Shown here piece by piece: positions 7,524-16,431 of a stretch of DNA of 64,000 bases (positions within the stretch are counted from its first letter, which is position 1; every line of letters begins with the position of its first letter). Below the pieces are notes generated by a model. The model ran no database searches. It was not told where the DNA came from and worked only from the letters and a program-made list of their open reading frames with translations. The stretch spans positions 1 to 64,000 of the forward strand of contig CAZWSX010000014.1 of NCBI GenBank assembly GCA_964636985.1. The letters run 5' to 3'. The DNA comes from CAZWSX01 sp964636985. GTDB taxonomy: Bacteria; Planctomycetota; Planctomycetia; Pirellulales; Pirellulaceae. Made by a program: the position numbers and the translations under genes.

Positions 7524-9773
7524 ATGCTTCGAAAATGGTTCTCGCTGATCCTTCTCTTCGCGATAACGCCCCTCGCACTGGCTCAAGAAAAGTCGGCCGA
7601 TTCGACGCCGCTCGCCGGTACTGAACCGCTCAAGATGGAGGGGGATATCGCCGCCCAATTGGTCGCGGGGGTAGACAAGTTCCTGCTTCGCAAGCTCGAA
7701 GAATCGATTCCCGATCGTGCAGCCAAGCTTGGAGCCGCTGACAGCGAGCAGCGAACGAAGTCCGTCGAACACCTGCGCCACATCCTCGGCGTCCGTGACC
7801 CGCGCGTGAAGTACGACGCGCCGGAACTGATGGCCACCGTGAGCCAATCGGCCGTCGTATTCGACTCTCCTACACTACGCATCACCCGCGTCCGCTGGCC
7901 CGTGATTCGCGATTTCAAAGCTGAAGGGCTGTTGCTCGAACCCGTTGGTACGCCCGTGATTGCCTCGGTCGTTGCGATCCCTGATGCGGACCAGACACCG
8001 GAGCAAATCGCGGGGCTGTCGAAGGAATTCAAAACCGATCGGGCATTTGCCCTCAAGCTGGCGCAGCGTGGTTGCCGCGTGATTGTCCCCTCGCTGGTCA
8101 ATCGCAAGATGGAAAGGCAAAACGGCCGTGCGTTGCTATCGAGCCGCGAGTTTCTTTATCGCCAAGGTTTTGAACTGGGGCGCGGCTTGATTGGATACGA
8201 ATTGCAAAGCGTCTTGGCAGCTGTCGATTGGTTTGCCAGTGACACTAAAGTCCCGGCGATTGGGGTCGCAGGTTATGGCGAAGGTGGCATGTACGCCTTG
8301 TATGCCGGGGCCGTAGACGACCGTGTGCGTAGCGTTTGCGTGAGCGGCTACTTCGGTTCGCGGCAGAAGATTTGGGACGGCCCCATTGATCGCAACGTGT
8401 TCGGTTTGTTGGAAGCCTATGGCGACGCGGAACTGGCGACGATGATCGCCCCGCGAAAACTGATCGTCGAGTTTTCCAAGGGACCCGAGGTGGAACTGAC
8501 AGGTTCGGGCGGCGGCGCGCCGGCGAAACTCGTTTCGCCCGGCCGCGAAGATGTCGCAGCCGAAGTTGCACGGGCCAAGGGAGCCGCCGAACTTTTGACT
8601 GACGATAAGTCGACGGCTTTCGGCCGCAACGATACCATCAGCCTGCTCGTATCGACCCTCACGGGGCAAAAGCAGAACGAAGTTGTGGCGAGGGACGCTG
8701 AGCCACTACCCCTGGAACTCGCCTACGACGATGCCCGCCAGGTGAGGTTAATTCATGGGATTGAAGGCGATTTGCAGCAGTTGCTCGATCGCTGCGAGGA
8801 CATTCGCCGCGAGTACATGAAGGGACTCGATACCAGCAGCATGGAGAAGTATAAAGCGACGGTCGAGCCGTACCGCGAAAAGTTCGCTGCGGAAGTCATC
8901 GGCCGCTTCGACGATAAACCATTGCCCTTTGCGCCTCGCTCTCGCAAAACCTACGACACGAAAAATTGGGTCGGCTACGAAGTGGTTCTGGACGTCTTCC
9001 CCGATGTGATCGCCTATGGCATTTTGTGTTTGCCGAAGGACCTTAAGCCTGGCGAGAAGCGGCCTGTCGTGGTTTGCCAGCACGGCTTGGAAGGCCGTCC
9101 GCAAGATGTGATTGGCGAACAAGGTTCGCAATACTACAGCGGTTTTGCCGGCGCGCTGGCCGATCGCGGTTTCGTCACGTTCGCTCCGCAGAACTTGTAC
9201 ATCGGCAAAGACGATTTCCGCACGCTACAACGCAAAGCCAATCCGCTGGGGAAGTCCCTGTTCAGCGTGATTGTTCCGCAACACCGGCAGATCGTTCGTT
9301 GGCTGGTGGAGCAACCTTTTGTCGACAAGGAGCGAATCGCCTTCTACGGCCTTTCGTACGGTGGCAAGAGCGCGATGCGAATTCCGCCGCTGGTGACCGA
9401 GTATTGCCTTTCGATTTGCTCGGCCGACTTCAACGAGTGGGTTTTCAAAAACGCCTCCACGCGGGCTCCGTATAGTTACGTGGGAACACCCGAGTACGAG
9501 ATTTTCGAATGGGACTTGGGTAGCACGTTCAACTACGCCGAAATGGCGGCGCTGATCTGTCCGCGACCCTTTATGGTGGAACGTGGACACTTCGACGGCG
9601 TAGGCGTCGACGAGCAAGTCGGCTACGAATACGCCAAGGTCCAGCACCTGTACGCCGCGAAACTCAAGATTCCTGGGAACTGCGAAATCGAGTGGTTTGA
9701 CGGGCCGCATAAAATCAACGGCCAGAAGACCTACGATTTCCTCCATCGCCACTTGAAGTGGCCAAAAAAATAG
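7524..9773 (+). CDS. Exported double-lobed alpha/beta hydrolase (acetylxylan esterase/dienelactone hydrolase-like)
   Basis: A 749-aa protein with a clear signal peptide (MLRKWFSLILLFAITPLALAQ, cut probably after ALA). Two alpha/beta-hydrolase-like lobes are visible. In the C-terminal lobe the nucleophile elbow is FYGLSYGG (Ser near residue 609), preceded by an oxyanion-type VVVCQHGLEG and followed by an FDGPHKING segment that could supply the catalytic His. In the N-terminal lobe the equivalent elbow reads AGYGEGG (about residue 250) with no Ser, so that lobe is probably inactive. Esterase activity on a polysaccharide or other ester is inferred from the fold. ATG 7524 is preferred to the TTG at 7506 because the signal peptide begins there. 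The mutM start lies 15 bp downstream. Confidence 0.8.
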   Translation: MLRKWFSLILLFAITPLALAQEKSADSTPLAGTEPLKMEGDIAAQLVAGVDKFLLRKLEESIPDRAAKLGAADSEQRTKSVEHLRHILGVRDPRVKYDAPELMATVSQSAVVFDSPTLRITRVRWPVIRDFKAEGLLLEPVGTPVIASVVAIPDADQTPEQIAGLSKEFKTDRAFALKLAQRGCRVIVPSLVNRKMERQNGRALLSSREFLYRQGFELGRGLIGYELQSVLAAVDWFASDTKVPAIGVAGYGEGGMYALYAGAVDDRVRSVCVSGYFGSRQKIWDGPIDRNVFGLLEAYGDAELATMIAPRKLIVEFSKGPEVELTGSGGGAPAKLVSPGREDVAAEVARAKGAAELLTDDKSTAFGRNDTISLLVSTLTGQKQNEVVARDAEPLPLELAYDDARQVRLIHGIEGDLQQLLDRCEDIRREYMKGLDTSSMEKYKATVEPYREKFAAEVIGRFDDKPLPFAPRSRKTYDTKNWVGYEVVLDVFPDVIAYGILCLPKDLKPGEKRPVVVCQHGLEGRPQDVIGEQGSQYYSGFAGALADRGFVTFAPQNLYIGKDDFRTLQRKANPLGKSLFSVIVPQHRQIVRWLVEQPFVDKERIAFYGLSYGGKSAMRIPPLVTEYCLSICSADFNEWVFKNASTRAPYSYVGTPEYEIFEWDLGSTFNYAEMAALICPRPFMVERGHFDGVGVDEQVGYEYAKVQHLYAAKLKIPGNCEIEWFDGPHKINGQKTYDFLHRHLKWPKK

Positions 9774-9788
9774 CGAAGGCAAAACGGA

Positions 9789-10694
9789 ATGCCCGAACTC
9801 CCCGAAGTGGAAACGATGCGACGTGGCATCTTGTCGATTGTGGGGAGCCGCGTCCTCGGCGTAGTTCGGGAAAAGTGCGACTGCCGGCCGATACAAGTCG
9901 TGCCGAACTGGGTTGCATTGTCCAAGCGCGCGACAGGCAAGATCGTCGATGCGGTCGATCGGATCGGCAAACGAGTCTGCATCCGTCTGCGTGGCGGTGA
10001 AAACCTGATTCTCGAACCCCGCATGACAGGGCTCGTTTTGGTTTCCGATCCTCCCAATCAAACGCACTTGCGATTACGCATCGATTTGCAAGGCGGAAAG
10101 ACGCCGCACGTTTGGTTTTGGGATCAACGCGGGCTGGGCTTGGCGAAAATCTACAGCGATGACGAACTTGCCAAAGTTCTGGGAAGAGATCGCGTCGGCC
10201 CTGATGCCTTGGCAATCACGGCGGACGAGCTTGGGGATCGGATGGGTAGCGTGCGGCGGGCCATCAAGCCGGCGCTGCTGGAGCAAAAGTACGTCGCGGG
10301 AGTGGGAAACTTGTACGCCTCGGAAATCTGCCACCGCGTTGGGATTCATCCTGGAGCGATTTGCAACCGCCTCAAGGCGGCCGATTGGAAGGCGATTCAC
10401 GCCGTGATGATCGAGGTCCTCCGGGAGGCGATCCTGCACGAAGGGTCGACCCTTTCCGACGGCACGTACCGCAATGCCCTCAACGAGTCGGGCGGCTACC
10501 AAAACTGCCACCGCGTTTATGATCGGGAGGGTGAGCCCTGCCGCACATGCAACCGCGGGGCGATCCAGCGGATCGTTCAGGCTCAGCGAAGCACCTTCTT
10601 TTGCTCCCTCTGCCAACGTCGGGGACGCCCCGCGAAACCCCTAATTTCCGGCCAATCGAAGGGCAAGCGGAGTCGCCAGCGGCCGCACAAGTAG
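9789..10694 (+). CDS. mutM: Formamidopyrimidine-DNA glycosylase (Fpg/MutM)
   Basis: Removes oxidised purines such as 8-oxoguanine and nicks the abasic site. The mature N-terminus PELPEVE supplies the catalytic Pro and Glu. The conserved Lys sits in IGKRVCIRL, LEPRMTG follows, and WDQRGLG matches the conserved D-x-R-x-x-G element. The helix-two-turn-helix region ends in QKYVAGVGNLYASEICH. A C-terminal zinc finger is complete (CRTC ... CSLC), preceded by SGGYQNCHRVYDREG. At 301 aa it is slightly longer than typical (~270), with a basic Lys/Arg-rich tail. It lies 15 bp behind an exported hydrolase gene. Confidence 0.96.
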   Translation: MPELPEVETMRRGILSIVGSRVLGVVREKCDCRPIQVVPNWVALSKRATGKIVDAVDRIGKRVCIRLRGGENLILEPRMTGLVLVSDPPNQTHLRLRIDLQGGKTPHVWFWDQRGLGLAKIYSDDELAKVLGRDRVGPDALAITADELGDRMGSVRRAIKPALLEQKYVAGVGNLYASEICHRVGIHPGAICNRLKAADWKAIHAVMIEVLREAILHEGSTLSDGTYRNALNESGGYQNCHRVYDREGEPCRTCNRGAIQRIVQAQRSTFFCSLCQRRGRPAKPLISGQSKGKRSRQRPHK

Positions 10695-10775
10695 CAACAA
10701 TGGCTTTTCGAAATTGCCAGCTTTTCCTAGACTAGCGGGTTGCGTAGGCGGATCGCGGAATAAACCAACGAGGTA

Positions 10776-11069
10776 TTGGTGGTGGGTCGTAAAGTCGAAG
10801 GAAAGATCGTCGCCATCACCCCCGAGGGGAACCTTGTTAGTGACATCTCGGTCGATCGACTCGCCGGCGCGCCCCGTGACACGTCGGTCGTCATCCGCTG
10901 CGACGAGCACGAAACCCGCGGTCTTTTCGGCCCCGATCACCAAGAACCCCCCTTCACGTTGCTGGCCCTTTTGGGTGGGCACAACACGCTCGAACTGATC
11001 ATCGTCGGCGACAGCGCCAAGATCATGCTCGGCGTCGGCTTGGGTACGCCTGTCTCGGTGGAATGGTAG
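10776..11069 (+). CDS. Stand-alone C-terminal domain of the SAM-hydroxide adenosyltransferase family
   Basis: About 95 residues match the beta-barrel C-terminal domain of S-adenosyl-L-methionine hydroxide adenosyltransferase (DUF62 family): GKIVAITPEGNLVSDIS at the start, then EPPFTLLALLGGHNTLELII and SAKIMLGVGLGTPVSVEW at the end. In the full enzyme (~260-280 aa) the N-terminal domain carries the catalytic Asp; here only ~80 bp separate this gene from mutM, so the N-terminal domain is not encoded nearby. The start is uncertain: TTG 10776, GTG 10779 and GTG 10782 are in frame. A GAGG at 10770-10773 is best spaced for GTG 10782. The role may be non-enzymatic ligand binding (inference). Confidence 0.72.
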   Translation: MVVGRKVEGKIVAITPEGNLVSDISVDRLAGAPRDTSVVIRCDEHETRGLFGPDHQEPPFTLLALLGGHNTLELIIVGDSAKIMLGVGLGTPVSVEW

Positions 11070-11086
11070 TTGGCTTCTTCAATCAC

Positions 11087-11981
11087 ATGCCAATTGGAAT
11101 TCGGCCGACCAACGATTTCGCATTCAAGAAGACCTTCGGTTCCGAGGGCAACAAGTCGGCGTTGATTTAGTTTGTTGAACGCGATATTGACGCTACCGTC
11201 ACCGATCACGGATGTCACGATTAAGAATCCATTTAACGTTCAGGACTTTCTCGACGACAAGTTGTCGATCCTCGATGTGAAGGCGGTTGGCAATGACGGC
11301 GCCATCTATGATGTAGAAATGCAACTGTCGGTTTACGACGGGCTGGTCAAGCGGTTCGTTTACTACGGCTGCGAAGCCTACGTTGGGCAACTGAAAGCAG
11401 GCGACGACTACACCCAACTTCGTCCCGTTTACGTGATCTGTTTGATCGACGGTATACTCTGGCGCGATGCGACCAAGATTCACCACCGGTTTCGGTTCCT
11501 AGACGAGGAATCGGGGCGGGCTTTGCACGAAACGTTGGAAATTCACACTCTGGAATTTGGCAGGTATAATCTTAAGGAGTCGGATCTTCGAAATGCGAGC
11601 TTGCTAGATAGTTGGGTTTTCTGGTTTTTGCATGCCCAGGAGTACGAGTCTGAGGATCTCCTAAGGCTCTTTCCGGATAGTTCGATCCAGTTGGCGACCA
11701 AGACCATCACACGGATTTCGGAGATTACCGAGGACAAGGCTATGTACGATTCGCGAGAGAAGGCAATTCGAGATCAACAATGGGCGTTAAGTGCCTCGTT
11801 TCGTGAAGGGGTTACCGAAGGTCTGACCCAAGGTCTTACGCAAGGCAAGATCGAGCTGATCCAGACCCTGCAACAGATTCTCAATGATCCGCTAGGCGTT
11901 GCGGACGAGTTGCAAGCAATGACCATCGAGCAGTTGGATGCGATGATTGCCCGTCTGCGCGAACGCATCATCAACCGTTAG
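11087..11981 (+). pseudogene. Rpn-family PD-(D/E)XK nuclease / putative transposase gene, frameshifted
   Basis: Rpn proteins are PD-(D/E)XK nucleases related to transposase-like recombination-promoting nucleases. The family N-terminus is encoded from ATG 11087 (MPIGIRPTNDFAFKKTFGSE) and runs to a TAG at 11168. The rest (SLLNAIL..., DDKLSILDVKA, YDVEMQ) continues in the next frame to the stop at 11981. Removing one T from the TTT at 11166-11168 would restore ALI-SLLNAIL, the usual join. The catalytic-type residues lie in DDKLSILDVKA and VEMQ, and the tail has the EGLTQGLTQG repeats common in this family. As written the gene is broken; a sequencing error, a recent mutation and translational slippage cannot be separated here. 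A TTG at 11172 could start a fragment lacking the first ~28 residues. Confidence 0.8.
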
Positions 11982-12004
11982 TTGGCCATTTCTAAACGGT
12001 TGCG

Positions 12005-13360
12005 ATGTCTCCGGACAAAATCTCACAACTAGAAGCGATCGATAAACATCGCGTCTGGCACGCTTTCACGCAGATGGCCGAGTACGAGCCGTGGCTCGTC
12101 GAACGCGCCAACGGTTGCATCCTGATCGACGCAGTGGGACGAGAGTACCTCGATGGCGTGAGCAGCTTGTGGTGCAACGTCCATGGCCATCGGCATCCAC
12201 ATATCGATGCGGCGATTCGGGCGCAACTCGACCGCGTGGCCCATGTGACCAACTTGGGCATGTCGAATTCGACCAACATCCGCCTGGCCGAAAAGCTTTG
12301 TCGCCTCGCGCCCGCGGGACTGGAGCACGTCTTTTATTCCGATAGCGGCGCTTCTGCGGTGGAGGTCGCGCTCAAACTCGCGTTTCAGTTCCACCGGCAA
12401 AAGGCCAATCCCGAACCGCAACGCACCAAGTACCTGGCCTTGGACGCCGCCTATCACGGAGACACCCTCGGTAGTGTGAGCGTGGGAGGTGTCGCGCGCT
12501 TTCATGCGATGTTTGAACCATTGCTCTTTTCGGCGATCCGACTCCCCGCACCAGATACGTACCGTCGGCCTGCCGGATGCGAATCGGACGACGCGCTGCT
12601 CGCCTTTCATTTGGATCAGTTGGATCGCGTCCTCGCCGCACACGGGCCCGAACTGTCGGCGATGGTCGTCGAACCGCTCATCCAGTGTGCGGCCGGGATG
12701 GTCATGCATCCGCCGGGTTGGCTGGCGGCCGTGCGAGAACGAACGCGCCAGCACGGTGTGCTATTGATCGCGGACGAGGTCGCCGTGGGCATGGGCCGGA
12801 CAGGCAAGATGTTTGCCTGTGAGCACGAATCGGTCTCGCCCGATTTGTTATGTTTGGCCAAGGGGCTTACGGGCGGCTACCTTCCTGTCGCCGCGACGTT
12901 GGCGACGAGCGAGATCTTTTCCGCGTTCCTCGGAAAGTACGAGGAGTCGAAGACGTTCTTCCACGGCCACACTTACGGTGGTAATCCGCTCGGCTGTGCC
13001 GCCGCGCTGGCGACGCTGGAGGTCTTCGAGAACGAACGAACGCTCGAAAACCTTCCGGCCAAAGTCTCTAGGCTTTCCGCGGGCCTGGCACCGATTCGGG
13101 ATCACTCTCGCGTCGGTGATATCCGCAACCGCGGCCTCATTTTCGCCATTGAACTGGTCGCGGATCGGCAATCCAAAGAGCCGCCGCCATGGGACAAGCG
13201 GCAAGGGCAAGCCGTTTGCGATGTGGCCAAGCGATGCGGAGTATGGCTGCGACCGCTGGGGAACGTCCTCGTCGTGATGCCCCCCCTTTCTATTTCGCAT
13301 GACCAGATCGACCAGGTCACCGCCGCCGTGGTCCAGGGGGTCCGCGAAATCCTGGGATAA
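12005..13360 (+). CDS. bioA: Adenosylmethionine-8-amino-7-oxononanoate aminotransferase
   Basis: Biotin synthesis: transfers the amino group of S-adenosylmethionine to 7-keto-8-aminopelargonic acid, giving 7,8-diaminopelargonic acid; PLP-dependent, cytoplasmic. The 451-aa protein starts with the BioA-type element HRVWHAFTQM, has YSDSGASAVEVALK for phosphate binding, IADEVAVGMGRTGKMFACEH with the PLP-pyridine Asp, and the Schiff-base Lys in CLAKGLTGG (K286). HTYGGNPLGCAAALA is a further typical element. No other biotin gene lies nearby, so the pathway is dispersed in this genome. The ATG at 12005 gives the family length and lies 23 bp after the Rpn remnant. Confidence 0.93.
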   Translation: MSPDKISQLEAIDKHRVWHAFTQMAEYEPWLVERANGCILIDAVGREYLDGVSSLWCNVHGHRHPHIDAAIRAQLDRVAHVTNLGMSNSTNIRLAEKLCRLAPAGLEHVFYSDSGASAVEVALKLAFQFHRQKANPEPQRTKYLALDAAYHGDTLGSVSVGGVARFHAMFEPLLFSAIRLPAPDTYRRPAGCESDDALLAFHLDQLDRVLAAHGPELSAMVVEPLIQCAAGMVMHPPGWLAAVRERTRQHGVLLIADEVAVGMGRTGKMFACEHESVSPDLLCLAKGLTGGYLPVAATLATSEIFSAFLGKYEESKTFFHGHTYGGNPLGCAAALATLEVFENERTLENLPAKVSRLSAGLAPIRDHSRVGDIRNRGLIFAIELVADRQSKEPPPWDKRQGQAVCDVAKRCGVWLRPLGNVLVVMPPLSISHDQIDQVTAAVVQGVREILG

Positions 13361-13596
13361 TCGCCGGGCTCGCGGAACCGCTTCGATTGGCATTCGCGCG
13401 GGCGAATTCAAGATTCTGCCGCCACCGGCGAACACCCACTTGGCGAGGTCTGCCCGCTTCGACTGACGGAAATAATGTCGCCAAGGCCGCAACTGGCAGC
13501 GTTTCCACTCGCATTGAGACGACGTACAATCGGAGCTTGCTCGACGCTTTTCATCGCCGTCACGGCAGGCTGACCCTCCTCTCAAGACGACCGACC

Positions 13597-16431
13597 ATGG
13601 GCAAATCGATATCCTCGCGCGCGGCTCCAGGTAACGGCAGCGCAGTTGCCAGCAACTCGCTATTTGCATACGTCCGGCCCTGGCAGTTAACACTGCTGGT
13701 GGCGATTTGCATGCTCACGCCCGGCTGCAGCGGGTGTTGGACCTCCGACCCCAACGCCCAAGCCAAGAAGGCCGAAGAAGAAGACGACCTGGACCCTGAA
13801 AAGCTGCTCGAAAAGAAGAAGAAAAAGAAGAAGGACGAGGAGAAGAAAAAAGACTTCGATTACCAGCCGACTTCCACGCTGCCCGAAGACCAGGTCTCCA
13901 ACGGGGTTCAACGCAATTACGTTCGTCGCGGCCATTGGGTGGGAACGCGGCAGTTTATTGTCGCCAATAACTTCGATTTCTCGGCCGTCTTCGAGACCCG
14001 CATTACCGAACCGTCGGGCGAACCTTTCGATGTCGACCAGACCAGTTACACCTCGGTCGTTTCACGCCCTGCAAAATTAGCTAAAGGGCAAGTTCGGCCT
14101 CTGGAGTCGATGCTGCTGCTACCCCGGCAATCCATTCAGGGGCGTACGCCGCAAATTCACGTCGAAATCGCCGCCAACTACGGCGGCTCGCCGATTCTTC
14201 AAAACAACACTCCGGTGTCGTTCCTGGAAGAGCCCGAGTACATCATGCTGGTCCTGGCCAACACGCCGGCGTCTTACTTGTATCTCTCCCAGTTGGATAG
14301 CGTTTCGCCGCCGGGCGATCTCGATTCGTCTCAGCTGGGCGACGCCGATTTTCGCAGTTTCCGCGTCCTGCTCCCTAATGTCAGCAAGGGTGTCGCGATG
14401 CCCGGCAACGCGCTGATGTGGACCACTGTTTCGGTGATCGTTTGGGACAACATCGATCCCTCCACCCTCACGCTCGACCAGCAGCAGGCGATGATCGATT
14501 GGCTCCATTTCGGCGGGCAAATCATCATCAACGGCCCAACCTCCTTGGGGCAGTTGAAAGGGTCGTTCCTCGATCCCTTTTTGCCGGCTGACGATGCCCA
14601 AACGGTGAATCTCGATGCGGAGCGGCTCTCGAAGCTGAATCAAGCCTGGACGATCACTCCCTCGGTCGTGAATTCAAAGTCGCGAGCGTTGAATCTGGTT
14701 AAGGATCGCCCGATTTTGGGATGCGAACTGGTGAAGCGCGCAAGGGGCGAGTTCTTGCCGAATACCGACAACCTGGCGGCCGAAACATTTGTGGGTCGCG
14801 GCCGGATTGTGGTAACGGGCTTTTCCCTCTCCGCCGGCGCCATCATCAATTGGAAGAGCTTTGATAACTTCTTCAATGCTTGCCTACTGCGTCGACCGCC
14901 ACGGGACTACTATCGCCCCATTTCATTTGATGGCGGCTTCTCGGAATCGGTAGCGATCGGATACCCAAGCATCGTTTCAAGCCACATTTCCGACGAACCG
15001 CGCGGCGCCAATCGCATCGGTCGCTTCTTGCGCGACCCGCGAATGAATTCGACGGTTCGGTTCTTCTCGCGCGATGTCGGTTGGCTGCCGGGCGAAGAAG
15101 TGATGCAGCCCAAGCGGAACCGTACCATCACCGGTTCGCCTCTTATCGAGGTCGACGAAGATCGCGACAAGCGCGCCGTTACCACGGGCGGCGAGTTTCC
15201 AACGGGCGATCCATGGCGTTTTGGCGGCTACGTCGCGGCCACCAACTCGGGCGTCGCAGGCTGGAACGACTTCAGCGGAGCCTCCGAGGCGGCTCGGCTC
15301 TCCCTCAAGCAAACAGCCCGCATCAAGGTGCCCGATGCGCGATTCGTGCTCAACACGCTATCGATTTACCTGCTCATCTTGGTCCCGCTGAACTGGCTTA
15401 TTTTCTGGGGAATTGGCCGCGTGGAGTGGGCCTGGGTGGCTGCGCCGATCATCGCGCTCGGCGGTGCCTACTCGGTGATTCGCATGGCGGAACTCGACAT
15501 CGGTTTTGCCCGCAGCCGCACCGAGATCGATGTCGTCGAAATGCACGGCGGCTACGACCGCGCGCACGTCACTCGCTACGCGGCGCTGTACACCTCGCTG
15601 TCTTCCGACTACGACATGGCCTTTGGGGATGAGTCGGCGCTGGTGCAGCCGATGGCATTCAGCCACGACTACAAAACCGAGCCCGGGATGCTGGCATCGG
15701 AAGTTCATTTCCGGCGCGACCAGGACCTTCGCTTGTCCGGACTGAACGTCAAATCGAACGAAACGAGCCTGGTTCACAGCGAACAGTTGATGTCGATGGA
15801 GGGGCCGATCGAATTGGTGGGAGACGATCCCGCTTCGCTCGACCTTCACAACGGTTCGATTCTCGATCTTCGCGACGTCGTCGTCTTGCGATGCACAGGC
15901 GACCTGAATTACGAAGCCGCTTACATCGAACATTTGTCGCCCGGCCAGGATACCTCGCTTCAGTTTTCGGCCGATCAACTCGACGTCCTGACAAACTACC
16001 GCAGCCCGGTCAATGCGACTTCGGAACAAGTGGAGGCGTCAAGAATCGACAGCAAGCGCGAAAACGGCATCTGGCCGAAGCGGTGGCAAGGAAGCGCCAC
16101 CTTTGGAGAGTCGAGCGAGAACGACCGTTCGCTCAGGTTGACGCGACTTGGAAAACTGGCTGCCCGTCAATTGACGCTCCAGCCTGGCGATATTCGGTTG
16201 ATCGGTTGGTCCAGCGAGCCCTTGCCGGGCGTGGATATCTCGCCTGCGGCCGCGCAGCAAGCGATTTCAACGTTTGTGCTGGTGCACCTCAAGCGAGCGG
16301 CCATCGCCGCTCCCCGCCCCGACTTGAGGTGCCGAGTCGATATCACCAACAAGGACGAAGAAGACGAAAAGAAAGACGACGATCTCCCGGCTGTTCCCAT
16401 CGACGACTCCCTACTGGAACAAGAATCGTGA
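13597..16431 (+). CDS. Large membrane-anchored protein with GATase-like domain, partner of an ABC ATPase
   Basis: A 944-aa protein. The N-terminus has a hydrophobic segment ending in a possible lipobox (LTPGC, Cys44; atypical), then an extremely acidic and Lys-rich coil-like stretch (about 55-90). Residues ~250-340 resemble a class I glutamine-amidotransferase-like fold (TVSVIVWDNIDPSTLTLDQQ, then WLHFGGQIIING) without an evident catalytic triad. Near residues 588-635 there are two hydrophobic segments separated by a short basic loop (LLILVPLNWLIFW; VAAPIIALGGAYSVI), followed by a beta-rich region. This arrangement is seen in membrane partners of ABC-2-type ATPases. ATG 13597 is chosen over an upstream in-frame start because the signal-like segment follows it. 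Its TGA overlaps the GTG start of the ABC ATPase gene. Confidence 0.7.
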   Translation: MGKSISSRAAPGNGSAVASNSLFAYVRPWQLTLLVAICMLTPGCSGCWTSDPNAQAKKAEEEDDLDPEKLLEKKKKKKKDEEKKKDFDYQPTSTLPEDQVSNGVQRNYVRRGHWVGTRQFIVANNFDFSAVFETRITEPSGEPFDVDQTSYTSVVSRPAKLAKGQVRPLESMLLLPRQSIQGRTPQIHVEIAANYGGSPILQNNTPVSFLEEPEYIMLVLANTPASYLYLSQLDSVSPPGDLDSSQLGDADFRSFRVLLPNVSKGVAMPGNALMWTTVSVIVWDNIDPSTLTLDQQQAMIDWLHFGGQIIINGPTSLGQLKGSFLDPFLPADDAQTVNLDAERLSKLNQAWTITPSVVNSKSRALNLVKDRPILGCELVKRARGEFLPNTDNLAAETFVGRGRIVVTGFSLSAGAIINWKSFDNFFNACLLRRPPRDYYRPISFDGGFSESVAIGYPSIVSSHISDEPRGANRIGRFLRDPRMNSTVRFFSRDVGWLPGEEVMQPKRNRTITGSPLIEVDEDRDKRAVTTGGEFPTGDPWRFGGYVAATNSGVAGWNDFSGASEAARLSLKQTARIKVPDARFVLNTLSIYLLILVPLNWLIFWGIGRVEWAWVAAPIIALGGAYSVIRMAELDIGFARSRTEIDVVEMHGGYDRAHVTRYAALYTSLSSDYDMAFGDESALVQPMAFSHDYKTEPGMLASEVHFRRDQDLRLSGLNVKSNETSLVHSEQLMSMEGPIELVGDDPASLDLHNGSILDLRDVVVLRCTGDLNYEAAYIEHLSPGQDTSLQFSADQLDVLTNYRSPVNATSEQVEASRIDSKRENGIWPKRWQGSATFGESSENDRSLRLTRLGKLAARQLTLQPGDIRLIGWSSEPLPGVDISPAAAQQAISTFVLVHLKRAAIAAPRPDLRCRVDITNKDEEDEKKDDDLPAVPIDDSLLEQES

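Noticed and set aside
13391..13406. Short ATTCGC/GCGAAT palindrome downstream of bioA
   Set aside because: Six-bp stem with a 4-base loop and no T-tract; chance occurrence is likely.
15891..16427. Upstream extension of the ABC ATPase frame
   Set aside because: It overlaps the 3' end of the 944-aa gene in another frame; ABC similarity starts exactly at the GTG at 16428.
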